A stretch of DNA of 64,000 bases from an uncultured Collinsella sp. (GCA_900541145.1 UQIH01000007.1:1-64000); one strand, 5' to 3'. Positions 51,016 to 59,575 are shown, numbered from the stretch's first letter. The notes: generated by a model from the letters alone, not told the origin. Numbers and translations are program-made.

Positions 51016-53511
51016 ATGACCGCAACCGCCAGTCGAACCACCAACCGCAGGCCCGAGCTCTTGGCCCCCGCCGGAGGGCCCGAGCCCTTTGCCGCCGCAC
51101 TCGCCGCCGGGGCAGACGCCATCTACTGCGGCATGGGCAGCTTCAACGCCCGCCGCAAGGCCACCAACTTTACCGACGAGGCCTTTGAGCAAGCCTGCCG
51201 CGCCGCACATCTAGCCGGGTCGCGCGTCTACGTCACGGTCAACATCGTCATCAAGCAGTCCGAGATGGGCGATGCGCTGCAACTCATCCATCGTTGCTCC
51301 ACGCTGGGCGCCGACGCCTTCATCATCCAGGACTGGGGTCTGTTCTTTGAGGTCAAGCGCACCATGCCCGGCATCGAGACGCATATCTCGACCCAAGCGA
51401 ACATCCATGACGACCGCGGAACCCTTTGGTGCCGCGAGCAGGGCGCCGACCGCGTGACCCTCTCGCGCGAGCTTTCCATCGACGAAATTGCCGCCATTCA
51501 CGATGCCGCGCCCGATGTGGACCTTGAGGTCTTTAGCCACGGCGCCATCTGCTTTTGCTACTCGGGTCTGTGCCTGCTGTCGAGCTTTGCCATGGCGGGC
51601 CGCTCGGCCAACCGCGGCATGTGCGCTCAGCCCTGTCGCCTGCCTTACGAGCTGATCGACGAGAACGGCCGTACGCTCTCCCCTGCCGTTCGCGAGCGCG
51701 CTCTATGCCCGCGTGACACCAACACCTCACAGCTTGTTCGCCGTCTGTATGATGCCGGCGCCGCGTCTCTCAAGCTCGAGGGCCGCATGAAGGCGCCCGA
51801 TTACGTGTACTCCATCGTTGATGTGTATCGTCACGAAATTGATGACATGCTGGCAGGGGTCGCCGTTGCCAAGGACGAGGAAGCCGCCCGCCAGCGCCAG
51901 CTCAAGCGCTGCTTCAACCGCGACTTTACGCACGCCTATCAGGACGGCACCTCGGGCGACGAGATGATGAGCTACGAGCGTTCCAACAACCGCGGCCAGA
52001 TCGTGGGCACGGTGCTGGGCAGCCGCCCGGCCAACCGCGATGTGCGCGGCCTCAAGCCCGACGACCGCCGTCGCCGCGCCGCCATCGCCCGCATTGAGCT
52101 GTTTGAGCCCGTGGGCAAGGGCGACCTGCTGGAGCTTCGCCACGATAACGAGTTTGACCAGTTCCTGACCACCATTGCCGCCGATGATGCCGCCGCCGGT
52201 GACATCATCGAATGTCGCGTGCCCCGCAGCATGCCCGAGGGCTGCCGCGTCCGCGTGATTCGCAGTCAGCGTGCCATTGACGCCGCCGGCGCCGCGCTCA
52301 AGCGCGATGTGCTGCGCCGCCGCGCCGTGGATGTAACCGTCGTGGCACGTTTGGGTGAACCGTTTGCCGTCACGCTCAGCTGCTGCGATGATCCTTCGCT
52401 TGCGGCCACGGCCACGGGCTTTACCGTCGAGGCCGCCAAGACCCGTGCGGTCGAGGCGTCCGATCTGGTGGAGCACGTCGGCCGCATGGGCTCCTCGCCC
52501 TTTGAGGCAGCGAGCTTTGACGTTTCGCTCGACACCGGCTGCGGCATGGGCTTCTCCGCCGTGCACAAAGTGCGCGCCGCCGCCTGCAAGGCGCTCGAGG
52601 AGGCCATTCTGGCACCGTATAATGAGCGCGCCCGCACGCTCGAGCTGCCGGCGATTGTTACCAGTGATTCCCGCCCCGCGCCCGAGCACTACCGCGATGA
52701 GCCGCAGATTTGCGCCACCGTCACCTCGCCCGAAGCCGCCGAGGCAGCTCGTGCCGAGGGCGCCACGCGCATATACATGACCACCGATGCGCTCGAGGCT
52801 GTCGGACTCTCCCCTGCCGATGCATTTGAGCAGGGCATCATACCCGTACTCGACGAGGTCTGCCGCGCCGTCGACCACGAGCGCGTCGATACCTGGATCA
52901 ATGCTGGGGCCACCGTCGCCGTCGGCAATATCTCCGAGCTCGCCGTAGCCGCGCATGCCGGCGCCACGGCCGAAATTCGCTCTTGCCTGCCGGTGCACAA
53001 CACGCCCTGCATGGAGGCGCTTGCCGAGCGCGGAGCCGGTGCGTTTTGGCTCTCGCCCGAAATCACGCTCGACGAGATTGTCTCGCTCGGCGCCGCCGCG
53101 CCCGCGGCTCTGGGCATCACCGTCTTTGGCCGCCCGCGCGTCATGACAAGCGAGCACTGCATTCTGCAGGTTGCCAACGGCTGCATCCACGATTGCGCCA
53201 ACTGCCGCCTGCGCGCCCGCAAGCTCTCGCTCAAGAATATCGACGGAAAGGTCATGCCCGTCCGCACCGATATCCACGGCCGCTCTCGCCTGTACGATGC
53301 CTACCCCATCGACCTCACGCCGCAGGTCCCTCAGCTGCTCGATGCCGGCGTGCGTCGTCTCATGGTGGACGGAACGCTGCTCGAGACGGATGAGGTGGGC
53401 CGTGCCGTCGCCCGCGTCCGTCGTGCCGTCGAAGCAGCGCAGGCCGGCCGCAAGCCCGCCGCCCGCCTACGCGGGGCGACCTCGGGCTGCATGTTTGTGG
53501 GAATCAGCTAA
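51016..53511 (+). CDS. U32 peptidase-family protein with DUF3656-like extension
   Basis: The 831-residue product has the U32 start PELLAPAGGPEPFAAALAAG and the signature HGAICFCYSGLCLLSS followed by GMCAQPCRLPYEL. A longer middle region (about residues 320-520) resembles the DUF3656 extension of RlhA, which hydroxylates C2501 of 23S rRNA in E. coli. A late cysteine cluster CILQVANGCIHDCANCR may bind Fe-S. It shares overall design with the U32 protein at 1395. It is 15 nt upstream of the pseudouridine synthase gene, so both RNA-modification genes are probably one transcript. Confidence 0.87.
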   Translation: MTATASRTTNRRPELLAPAGGPEPFAAALAAGADAIYCGMGSFNARRKATNFTDEAFEQACRAAHLAGSRVYVTVNIVIKQSEMGDALQLIHRCSTLGADAFIIQDWGLFFEVKRTMPGIETHISTQANIHDDRGTLWCREQGADRVTLSRELSIDEIAAIHDAAPDVDLEVFSHGAICFCYSGLCLLSSFAMAGRSANRGMCAQPCRLPYELIDENGRTLSPAVRERALCPRDTNTSQLVRRLYDAGAASLKLEGRMKAPDYVYSIVDVYRHEIDDMLAGVAVAKDEEAARQRQLKRCFNRDFTHAYQDGTSGDEMMSYERSNNRGQIVGTVLGSRPANRDVRGLKPDDRRRRAAIARIELFEPVGKGDLLELRHDNEFDQFLTTIAADDAAAGDIIECRVPRSMPEGCRVRVIRSQRAIDAAGAALKRDVLRRRAVDVTVVARLGEPFAVTLSCCDDPSLAATATGFTVEAAKTRAVEASDLVEHVGRMGSSPFEAASFDVSLDTGCGMGFSAVHKVRAAACKALEEAILAPYNERARTLELPAIVTSDSRPAPEHYRDEPQICATVTSPEAAEAARAEGATRIYMTTDALEAVGLSPADAFEQGIIPVLDEVCRAVDHERVDTWINAGATVAVGNISELAVAAHAGATAEIRSCLPVHNTPCMEALAERGAGAFWLSPEITLDEIVSLGAAAPAALGITVFGRPRVMTSEHCILQVANGCIHDCANCRLRARKLSLKNIDGKVMPVRTDIHGRSRLYDAYPIDLTPQVPQLLDAGVRRLMVDGTLLETDEVGRAVARVRRAVEAAQAGRKPAARLRGATSGCMFVGIS

Positions 53512-53526
53512 CCGAAAGGCTTACAC

Positions 53527-54186
53527 GTGAACGAAGAACCTCAAGTCCTCTACTGCGACGCCTGGCTCATGGCCATCGACAAGCCCGCCGGCATGATTGT
53601 CCACGGTGACGGCACCGGCGAGCGCACGCTCACCGACTACGCCAGCGACCTGCTGCTGGCAATGGGCGACGGCTTTGCCGCGACCGACATGCAGCCGCTC
53701 AACCGCCTGGACCGCGACACCACCGGCGTGGTGCTGTTCTCGCTCGACAAGCAGACGCAGCCCGCCTTTGACCAGATGGTCATCGACCACGCTTTCGAGA
53801 AGCACTACCTGGCGCTCGCCGAGGGCAAAATCGACTGGAACGAAAAGCTCATCGACAAGCCCATCGCCCGCGACCGGCACGACAGCCGCAAGATGCGCGT
53901 CGGCGCCAGCGGCAAGCCGTCTCAGACGCGCGTGAAGGTGCTCAAGCGTCTTAAGAGCCGTCGTGGCCTGCCCACGCGCTCGTATATCGATGTCGAGCTG
54001 CTCACCGGCCGCAAACACCAGATCCGCGTGCATCTGGCGAGCGAGCGTCATCCCCTGGTGGGCGACGAGCTCTACGGCACGCCGCGTCCCTGCGGCCTGA
54101 TGCTCCATGCCCACAGCGTGTCCTTTACGCATCCCGTAACCGGCGAGCACATCCACATCGAAGCCCCCTGCCCCTGGGAGCCCTAA
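53527..54186 (+). CDS. RluA-family pseudouridine synthase
   Basis: The 219-residue product has the catalytic Asp in PLNRLDRDTTGVVLFS, LTGRKHQIRVHLA, and HPLVGDELYGTPR, all hallmarks of the RluA/RluD family. There is no S4 domain. The target is a uridine in rRNA or tRNA, not decidable here. The start is GTG at 53527, with AAAGG upstream, 15 nt after the U32 stop. Confidence 0.9.
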   Translation: MNEEPQVLYCDAWLMAIDKPAGMIVHGDGTGERTLTDYASDLLLAMGDGFAATDMQPLNRLDRDTTGVVLFSLDKQTQPAFDQMVIDHAFEKHYLALAEGKIDWNEKLIDKPIARDRHDSRKMRVGASGKPSQTRVKVLKRLKSRRGLPTRSYIDVELLTGRKHQIRVHLASERHPLVGDELYGTPRPCGLMLHAHSVSFTHPVTGEHIHIEAPCPWEP

Positions 54187-54224
54187 ACCACCACAATGGG
54201 GACAGGCACCTTTGTGGTGGTTTT
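54185..54224. terminator. Terminator hairpin with GGGGACAG loop
   Basis: AAACCACCACAA and its complement form a perfect 12-bp stem around a loop containing GGGGACAGG, followed by a T run on the + strand. It starts inside the stop codon of the pseudouridine synthase gene and also lies after the DeoR gene, so it can act in both directions. Confidence 0.8.
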
Positions 54225-54239
54225 GGCCTTGTCCCATCG

Positions 54240-54986
54240 CTAGACCGTGATGACGTTGTCCATCGACTGGTACTTGGCTGGCACCTCACCCGCGGTAATA
54301 ATCGTTGCGTCGCGAAAGTCCGCGAACTTGACGGGCGCCACCATGCCAAATTTGCTGGCGTCCGAGATTACGAAGCGTTTGGCGGTATGGCGCATCGAGA
54401 CACGCTTGACCTGCGCTTCCTCGATATCCGGTGTGGTGAGACCTTGCTCGGCGGCGATGCCATTGGAACCCCAAAAGCCGCAGTTGAAGTTATAGCGGTC
54501 CAGAGTTGCCAAGGCATCGGGGCCGACGAGCGCCTCGGTCTCGGGCTTGAGCTCGCCGCCCAGCACCACGGTGCGCATGCCGCGTAGGGCGAGATGCTGA
54601 GCGTGAAGCACGGAATCGGTCACATAGGTGACGCCCTCAAGGCGCGGAAGATGCTCGATGAGCTTGAGGGTCGTGGAGCCCGAATCGATATACACAAAGC
54701 CCTCGGGCTCCACAAGCGCCGCCGCACGGGCGCAGATGCGCTCCTTGTCATCGTTATGGAGATCACTGCGCTCGCTGATCGTCAGGTCGCGCGTCACGTG
54801 CGCACGCTCCAGACTCGTCGCGCCTCCGTGCACCTTGGCGATACGGTGTGCACGGTCGAGCGCCTGCAGGTCGCGCCGAATGGTAGACGCCGTCACGCCC
54901 AGGGCTTCAGCAAGCTCCGGCACGGTAACCGAGCCGGCCTGCTGCACCATCGTCACGATCGCGTTGAGCCTATCTTCCGCAAGCAT
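54240..54986 (-). CDS. DeoR/GlpR-family transcriptional regulator
   Basis: The 248-residue product has the DeoR winged helix VPELAEALGVTASTIRRDLQ (about residues 20-39) and a C-terminal sugar-phosphate sensor domain with YIDSGSTTLKLIEHLP and LGGELKPETEALVGPDAL. It is probably a repressor relieved by a phosphorylated sugar. It starts 3 nt after the Gfo/Idh/MocA gene and is cotranscribed with it, so autoregulation through the CGCA array upstream is likely. Confidence 0.9.
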   Translation of the reverse strand: MLAEDRLNAIVTMVQQAGSVTVPELAEALGVTASTIRRDLQALDRAHRIAKVHGGATSLERAHVTRDLTISERSDLHNDDKERICARAAALVEPEGFVYIDSGSTTLKLIEHLPRLEGVTYVTDSVLHAQHLALRGMRTVVLGGELKPETEALVGPDALATLDRYNFNCGFWGSNGIAAEQGLTTPDIEEAQVKRVSMRHTAKRFVISDASKFGMVAPVKFADFRDATIITAGEVPAKYQSMDNVITV

Positions 54987-54989
54987 CGC

Positions 54990-56069
54990 TTACTCCTCCT
55001 CGGGGTACACGACTCCCCAGTCGGCGCGGAGCTTGGTCATCAGCTCCATAACATCAGAAGCATAGCCCAGAAGCTCGCGCTTCGAATCATCGCCGGCAAC
55101 GGCCTTCTCCAGGTCGGCCATCTCGTAGCACAGAGCGTATGCCTCGGTGCCAGCGTGGACCTCCTCACGGTGACCGTCCGCAGTCCACGCGATGGTCGCA
55201 TGGTCGGCACGCGGATACTCGTTGACCTCGATATAGCACTTATCGAAGCTGATGACCGAGCGCTTGGGCTGCTTGGAGTGGAGCGTAAGGCTCACAACGC
55301 CCAGCTGCTGCTCAGCATTACGGCAGACAATGCCACCCGCGACGTCAACGCCAGTCTCGCAGGTATTGCCCAGAGACACGACCTCGGCTGGCTGGCTGGC
55401 CATAAACAGGCGCATGACGGACAGGGCATACACGCCAATGTCGAGCATGGCGCCGCCGGCAAGACTGCGGTTGTAGAAGCGGTTGGTCAGGTCGCCGTAC
55501 TCCTTATAGCTGCCAAAGTTGAGCTGGGCGAGGTTCATGCGGCCAAAGTCGCCCGCATCCATGCGACGGCGCAGCTCCTGATACAGCGGCATGTGAAGCA
55601 CCGTGGTGGCGTCCATAAGGACCACGTTGTGTTCGGCGGCAATGGCGCGGGCCTCATCGAGCTCGGCGGAGTTGAGCGTGATGGCCTTCTCGCAGAGAAC
55701 GTGCTTGCCGGCCGCCAGGGCGGCGCGCAGATAGGTGATATGGGTGTTGTGCGGGGTGGTAATGTAGACGGCGTCGATGTCAGGATCGGCGTAGAGATCC
55801 TCAACCGTGTCATAGACCTTCTCGACGCCGTACTGGTCGGCAAAAGCCTGGGCCTTGGACAGCGTGCGGTTGGCGACGCCCGCAAGCTTGCGGCCGGCCA
55901 GCGCGAGGGACTGGGCCATTTGGTTGGCAATAACGCCGCAACCGATCACAGCCCAACGGAGCTCGGGAGCCGTAAAGATGTCGTTAGGGAACGGCTTGTC
56001 CTGGACCGAAGCAAATGCTGCTTTGGCGCCTGCCGCGGCGTCGAGTGGAGCCTGCTTGGAATCTGCCAT
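54990..56069 (-). CDS. Gfo/Idh/MocA-family oxidoreductase
   Basis: This 359-residue NAD(P)-dependent dehydrogenase has a Rossmann start WAVIGCGVIANQMAQSLALA and the family motif AGKHVLCEKAITLN containing the EK(P/A) catalytic Lys. The second domain has GGAMLDIGVYALSVMRLF. The substrate is probably a sugar, inositol or related compound. An extra N-terminal 35 residues precede the fold. It is first in a two-gene operon with the DeoR regulator. Confidence 0.88.
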   Translation of the reverse strand: MADSKQAPLDAAAGAKAAFASVQDKPFPNDIFTAPELRWAVIGCGVIANQMAQSLALAGRKLAGVANRTLSKAQAFADQYGVEKVYDTVEDLYADPDIDAVYITTPHNTHITYLRAALAAGKHVLCEKAITLNSAELDEARAIAAEHNVVLMDATTVLHMPLYQELRRRMDAGDFGRMNLAQLNFGSYKEYGDLTNRFYNRSLAGGAMLDIGVYALSVMRLFMASQPAEVVSLGNTCETGVDVAGGIVCRNAEQQLGVVSLTLHSKQPKRSVISFDKCYIEVNEYPRADHATIAWTADGHREEVHAGTEAYALCYEMADLEKAVAGDDSKRELLGYASDVMELMTKLRADWGVVYPEEE

Positions 56070-56120
56070 TATGTGTCTCCTGTGTCATAGAACGTCTTGC
56101 ATTTCTGACAGCTCTATATT

Positions 56121-56249
56121 CGCACAAACACGCGCGTCTGTGCGCGTTTTTGCGTATCTCACCGCTAAACGGTCATTATTGCCCCGTAAACGGCGCATAT
56201 ATACGCATAGGTGCGTAATTAAACGCAATCTAACGCGCATAAACGCGCA
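56121..56249. promoter_or_regulatory. Helically phased CGC/TGCG array upstream of the Gfo-DeoR operon
   Basis: CGC or TGCG cores start at 56121, 56131, 56141 and 56151, then CGCA/TGCG at 56194, 56204, 56212, 56224, 56236 and 56246. Spacing is 8 to 12 bp, averaging near one helical turn. DeoR-family proteins often bind several phased short repeats, so this is the likely operator. Confidence 0.55.
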
Positions 56250-56301
56250 CACAAGCAATTTATACAGCACAACCCGCTCATTTATGCTTACCCAGTTAGG
56301 G

Positions 56302-56330
56302 TACTCATTTAAGTCTGTCCCCAATGAGTA
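56302..56330. repeat. Small hairpin with GTCTGTCCCC loop
   Basis: TACTCATT and AATGAGTA pair around a loop that reads GGGGACAGAC on the - strand. The loop box matches those at 50838-50909 and 54185-54224 although the arms differ. Confidence 0.5.
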
Positions 56331-56350
56331 TCCCCAATGAGTGGGGATAG

Positions 56351-56384
56351 AAAAAGGCCCGGGTGCCGTGGCATCCGGGCCTTT
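56351..56384 (-). terminator. Terminator after rplX
   Basis: On the - strand AAAGGCCCGGATGC and its complement (one G-T pair) form a 14-bp stem with a 4-nt loop, followed by five T residues counting the stem end. It ends the proximal ribosomal block where rplE would normally follow. Confidence 0.93.
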
Positions 56385-56410
56385 GCTAGCAACTTGATGT
56401 TGCAGGCAGC

Positions 56411-56716
56411 TTAGAACTTGTGGCCGCACTTCTTGCAGACGCGCAGCTTGTTCTTGCCGTCCTTCTCGTGACCGACGCGGGTAACCTTACCGCACTCGGG
56501 GCAAACGAGATTGACGTTGGAGGCGTCGATGGGAGCCTCCTGCGAAACGATGCCGCCCTGCTGGTTGGCAGCGTTGGGCTTGACGGCCTTCTTGACGACC
56601 GAAACGCCCTCGACAACGACCTTGTTCTCGGCGGGGAGAGCACGCAGGATAACGCCCTGCTTGCCGCGATCCTTACCAGAGAGAACCTGGACCTTATCGC
56701 CCTTCTTGATATACAT
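56411..56716 (-). CDS. rplX: 50S ribosomal protein L24
   Basis: L24 is an assembly initiator for the 50S subunit. The 101-residue product starts MYIKKGDKVQVLSGKDRGKQ (KOW motif) and ends with a zinc ribbon, CPECGK...CKKCGHKF, the C+ form. In nearly all bacteria rplE follows directly; here a terminator and 38 kb of other genes follow instead. Confidence 0.97.
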   Translation of the reverse strand: MYIKKGDKVQVLSGKDRGKQGVILRALPAENKVVVEGVSVVKKAVKPNAANQQGGIVSQEAPIDASNVNLVCPECGKVTRVGHEKDGKNKLRVCKKCGHKF

Positions 56717-56729
56717 ATATCTCCCCTAA

Positions 56730-57098
56730 CTACAGGGTCTCGGGAGCGAGCGAGACGATCTTCATGTACTTCTTGTCACGAAGCTCGCGAGCGACGGGCC
56801 CGAAGATACGGGTGCCGACGGGCGAACCATCGTTGTTGATGACAACGCAGGCGTTCTCATCAAAGCGAATGTAGGAGCCATCCTTGCGGCGGATCTCCTT
56901 AACGGTGCGAACGACGACGCAACGGACAACGTCCTTCTTCTTGACGTTGGCGCCAGGGGTAGCCTCCTGGACAGCACCGATGAACACATCGCCGATGCCT
57001 GCATAACGACGCTTGGAACCGCCAAGCACCTTGATGCAGCGAATCTTGCGAGCGCCGGAGTTGTCGGCGACGTTCAGCATGGTTTGCATCTGAATCAT
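56730..57098 (-). CDS. rplN: 50S ribosomal protein L14
   Basis: The 122-residue product reads MIQMQTMLNVADNSGARKIR, GDVFIGAVQEATPGANVKKK and ends KYMKIVSLAPETL, a complete L14. It is 13 nt before rplX. The gap to rpsQ upstream is unusually long (118 nt). Confidence 0.97.
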   Translation of the reverse strand: MIQMQTMLNVADNSGARKIRCIKVLGGSKRRYAGIGDVFIGAVQEATPGANVKKKDVVRCVVVRTVKEIRRKDGSYIRFDENACVVINNDGSPVGTRIFGPVARELRDKKYMKIVSLAPETL

Positions 57099-57123
57099 GG
57101 TAGATGTTCCTCCGAACTAAGAA

Positions 57124-57189
57124 CCGAAGAGAGGTGCGCAGCCTTTAGACGGCCTGTGGTATGCAAGCCAGGCATACGCACATCTTCGG
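57124..57189 (-). other. Structured spacer between rpsQ and rplN
   Basis: CCGAAGA pairs with TCTTCGG and, inside it, GTGCG pairs with CGCAC, giving a long interrupted hairpin in the 118-nt gap. There is no T run. It may be a leader-type control element or an internal processing site in the S10 operon. Confidence 0.45.
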
Positions 57190-57216
57190 AAACGTACAAG
57201 TCGTAAGAGCGACTGC

Positions 57217-57477
57217 TTATTTAGCGCGCTCGACGACCTCGATGAGGCGCCAACGCTTCATCTTGGACATAGGACGGGTCTCCATAACGCGGACGGTGTC
57301 GCCCACGCCAGCCGTGCACTCCTCGTCGTGAGCGTGCAGCTTCTTGGAGCTGGTCATCATCTTGCCGTACTTGGGGTGACGCTTGCGCTCGGTGATGGTG
57401 ACAACAATGGTCTTGGCACCGGAGACGGAGGTAACGACACCCGTACGGACCTTACGCGAGTTACGCGAATCAGTCAT
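57217..57477 (-). CDS. rpsQ: 30S ribosomal protein S17
   Basis: S17 is an early-binding 16S protein. The 86-residue product has KVRTGVVTSVSGAKTIVVTI, KRHPKYGKMMTSSKKLHAHD and GDTVRVMETRPMSKMKRWRL, all typical. It is 16 nt after rpmC. Confidence 0.97.
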   Translation of the reverse strand: MTDSRNSRKVRTGVVTSVSGAKTIVVTITERKRHPKYGKMMTSSKKLHAHDEECTAGVGDTVRVMETRPMSKMKRWRLIEVVERAK

Positions 57478-57493
57478 GTTCTCTCCTTAGGTC

Positions 57494-57709
57494 CTACTCG
57501 GCGACAGCGGACTTCTCCGCTGCGATCTCGCGGGCGCGCTGCTCCGTGAGGACGCGAGCGATGTCCTTCTTCACGGTGTTGACGCGAGCGGTGTTGTCCA
57601 GCTGGCTGGTGGCCATCTGGAAACGAAGGTTAAAGAGCTCGGCGCGCATTTCCTTCAGCTTCTCAACGAGCTGAGCGTCCGAGAGCTCACGAATCTCTGC
57701 GGGCTTCAT
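57494..57709 (-). CDS. rpmC: 50S ribosomal protein L29
   Basis: The 71-residue helical protein reads MKPAEIRELSDAQLVEKLKE and LFNLRFQMATSQLDNTARV, the L29 signature. Its start overlaps the rplP stop by one base. Confidence 0.96.
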   Translation of the reverse strand: MKPAEIRELSDAQLVEKLKEMRAELFNLRFQMATSQLDNTARVNTVKKDIARVLTEQRAREIAAEKSAVAE

Positions 57710-58212
57710 TAGTTCTCCTCCTTGGCGGCGGCGGCGTCCTCAGCAGCCCACTTGGCCTCGAGAGCGGCCTCCTCAGCCATCTCCTTCTCGATGCGCTGCT
57801 CAGCGTTCTTAGCAGCAACAATCTTGGTCTTGATGGGAAGCTTGTGCTGTGCAAGACGCAGAGCCTCGCGAGCGACCTCCTCGGGCACGCCCTTGACCTC
57901 GAACATGATGCGGCCGGGCTTGACGACGGCCACCCACTCCTCGGGGTTACCCTTACCAGAACCCATGCGAGTCTCGGCAGGCTTCTTGGTGATGGGCTTA
58001 TCGGGGAAGATCGTGATGTAGACACGACCGCCACGCTTCATGTAGCGGGTCATGGCAATACGAGCGGCCTCGATCTGACGGTTGGTGATCCAATGGGCCT
58101 CGAGAGCCTGGATACCAAACTCGCCGAAATGCAGCTCGGTATTACCCTTGGCCTGGCCCTTCATGGAGCCACGCTGCACCTTGCGGTGAAGAATACGCTT
58201 AGGGGCAAGCAC
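57709..58212 (-). CDS. rplP: 50S ribosomal protein L16
   Basis: L16 helps shape the A site. The 167-residue product has LAPKRILHRKVQRGSMKGQA and the signature TRMGSGKGNPEEWVAVVKPG. It extends about 25 residues beyond the usual 137-145 with an Ala/Glu-rich tail (EKEMAEEAALEAKWAAEDAA). It overlaps both neighbours by one base. Confidence 0.97.
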   Translation of the reverse strand: MLAPKRILHRKVQRGSMKGQAKGNTELHFGEFGIQALEAHWITNRQIEAARIAMTRYMKRGGRVYITIFPDKPITKKPAETRMGSGKGNPEEWVAVVKPGRIMFEVKGVPEEVAREALRLAQHKLPIKTKIVAAKNAEQRIEKEMAEEAALEAKWAAEDAAAAKEEN

Positions 58213-58922
58213 TACTGACCCCTCCTCTCGGAGTTACGACGACGAGGACGGGAAGAGCCCTCGAGTGCAGGGTTGGGAACAGGCTGGCCCGGGAGCTTCT
58301 CGCCCAGGTAGATCCAGACCTTCACGCCGCAAGCGCCCATGGTGGTGCTGGCGACAGCCGTGCCGTAGTCAATCTTGGCACGGAGGGTGTGCAGAGGCAC
58401 GCGACCCTCACGATACCACTCACGACGGCCCATCTCGGCACCGCCGAGACGACCGGAGCACTGGATACGGATGCCCTTAGCGCCGGCCTTGCGGGCGGAC
58501 TGGACAGCCTTGCGCATGGCGCGACGGAAGGCAACGCGGCCCTCGAGCTGCTCGGCGATAGACTGAGCAACGAGGTTGGCGTCGAGCTCGGGGCGCTTGA
58601 TCTCGACAACGTCGACGGAGAGCTGGCCCTTGGAGACACCAGCGACCTTCTCGAGCTCGGTGCGGAGGGTATCGATCTCGGCACCCTTCTTACCGATGAC
58701 AACGCCGGGGCGAGCGGTGAGGATGATGACCTTCACCTTGTCGCCAGCGCGCTCGATCTCGACGCGGGAGACAGCTGCGCGGGAAAGACGCTTCTCGAGA
58801 TACTTGCGGATCTCGAGATCGTTACCGAGGGTCTTAGCGTAATCCTTCTCTGCGAACCAGCGGGAGCGCCAGTTCTCGGTGATGCCAAGACGGAAGCCGG
58901 TGGGGTAGACTTTCTGACCCAT
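58212..58922 (-). CDS. rpsC: 30S ribosomal protein S3
   Basis: S3 lies at the mRNA entry site. The 236-residue product starts MGQKVYPTGFRLGITENW, has the KH domain VIIGKKGAEI-like GVVIGKKGAEIDTLRTEL, and GRLGGAEMGRREWYREGRVP in the C-terminal domain. It ends in a basic tail. Confidence 0.97.
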   Translation of the reverse strand: MGQKVYPTGFRLGITENWRSRWFAEKDYAKTLGNDLEIRKYLEKRLSRAAVSRVEIERAGDKVKVIILTARPGVVIGKKGAEIDTLRTELEKVAGVSKGQLSVDVVEIKRPELDANLVAQSIAEQLEGRVAFRRAMRKAVQSARKAGAKGIRIQCSGRLGGAEMGRREWYREGRVPLHTLRAKIDYGTAVASTTMGACGVKVWIYLGEKLPGQPVPNPALEGSSRPRRRNSERRGQ

Positions 58923-58928
58923 ACAGCT

Positions 58929-59300
58929 TTACGCCTCCTTTCGAGGAGCAACGACGACGGTGATGTGGGAAGTACGCTTCAGAATGCGAGAAGCGGAACC
59001 CTTGGCGCGGGGACGGATGCGCTTAAGCGTCGGACCCTCGTCAACATAGGCAGCGGCGACAACCAGGTTGTCGGCACGCAGACCGTTGTTGTTCTCGGCG
59101 TTCGCAACGGCGGAACGGAGAACCTTCTCGACATCCACGGCGACGGCGCGGTCGCAGAAGTGGAGGATGTCGAAGGCCTGAGCGACAGGCTTGCGGCGGA
59201 TCAGATCGACCACCAGGCGGGCCTTGCTGGGGGAAACACGCACGTACTTAGCGACGGCGCGAACCTCGGTGGCCTCAGTTTCAATAGACTTAGTTGCCAT
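58929..59300 (-). CDS. rplV: 50S ribosomal protein L22
   Basis: L22 lines the exit tunnel. The 123-residue product has VRAVAKYVRVSPSKARLVVD, VLRSAVANAENN and the tunnel loop/C-terminal RIRPRAKGSASRILKRTSHI. It is 14 nt after rpsS and 6 nt before rpsC. Confidence 0.97.
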   Translation of the reverse strand: MATKSIETEATEVRAVAKYVRVSPSKARLVVDLIRRKPVAQAFDILHFCDRAVAVDVEKVLRSAVANAENNNGLRADNLVVAAAYVDEGPTLKRIRPRAKGSASRILKRTSHITVVVAPRKEA

Positions 59301-59314
59301 TTACGGTTAACCCC

Positions 59315-59575
59315 CTATTTGGCCTTGTGGCCACGGAACGTACGAGTCGGCGCGAACTCGCCGAGCTTGTGACCAACCATGGACTCGGTAACATACACGG
59401 GCACATGCTTGCGGCCGTCGTGGACGGCGATGGTGTGACCAACCATCTCGGGGAAGATGGTGGACGCGCGGGACCAGGTCTTCACGACGTCCTTCTTGCC
59501 AGCCTCGTTCATCGCGGTGATACGCGAGAGAAGGCGAGTCTCCACGAACGGGCCCTTTTTGAGACTTCTGCTCAT
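59315..59575 (-). CDS. rpsS: 30S ribosomal protein S19
   Basis: The 86-residue product starts MSRSLKKGPFVETRLLSRI and has TWSRASTIFPEMVGHTIAVH and GHKLGEFAPTRTFRGH, the S19 signature. It sits between rplB and rplV. Confidence 0.97.
   Translation of the reverse strand: MSRSLKKGPFVETRLLSRITAMNEAGKKDVVKTWSRASTIFPEMVGHTIAVHDGRKHVPVYVTESMVGHKLGEFAPTRTFRGHKAK

Larger units (their letters stand above)
56070..56345. other. Control region of the Gfo-DeoR operon
   Basis: This gap holds the phased CGCA/TGCG array and, nearer rplX, two small hairpins (56302-56330 and 56330-56348) with the shared arm AATGAGT. No gene is seen. Confidence 0.5.
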
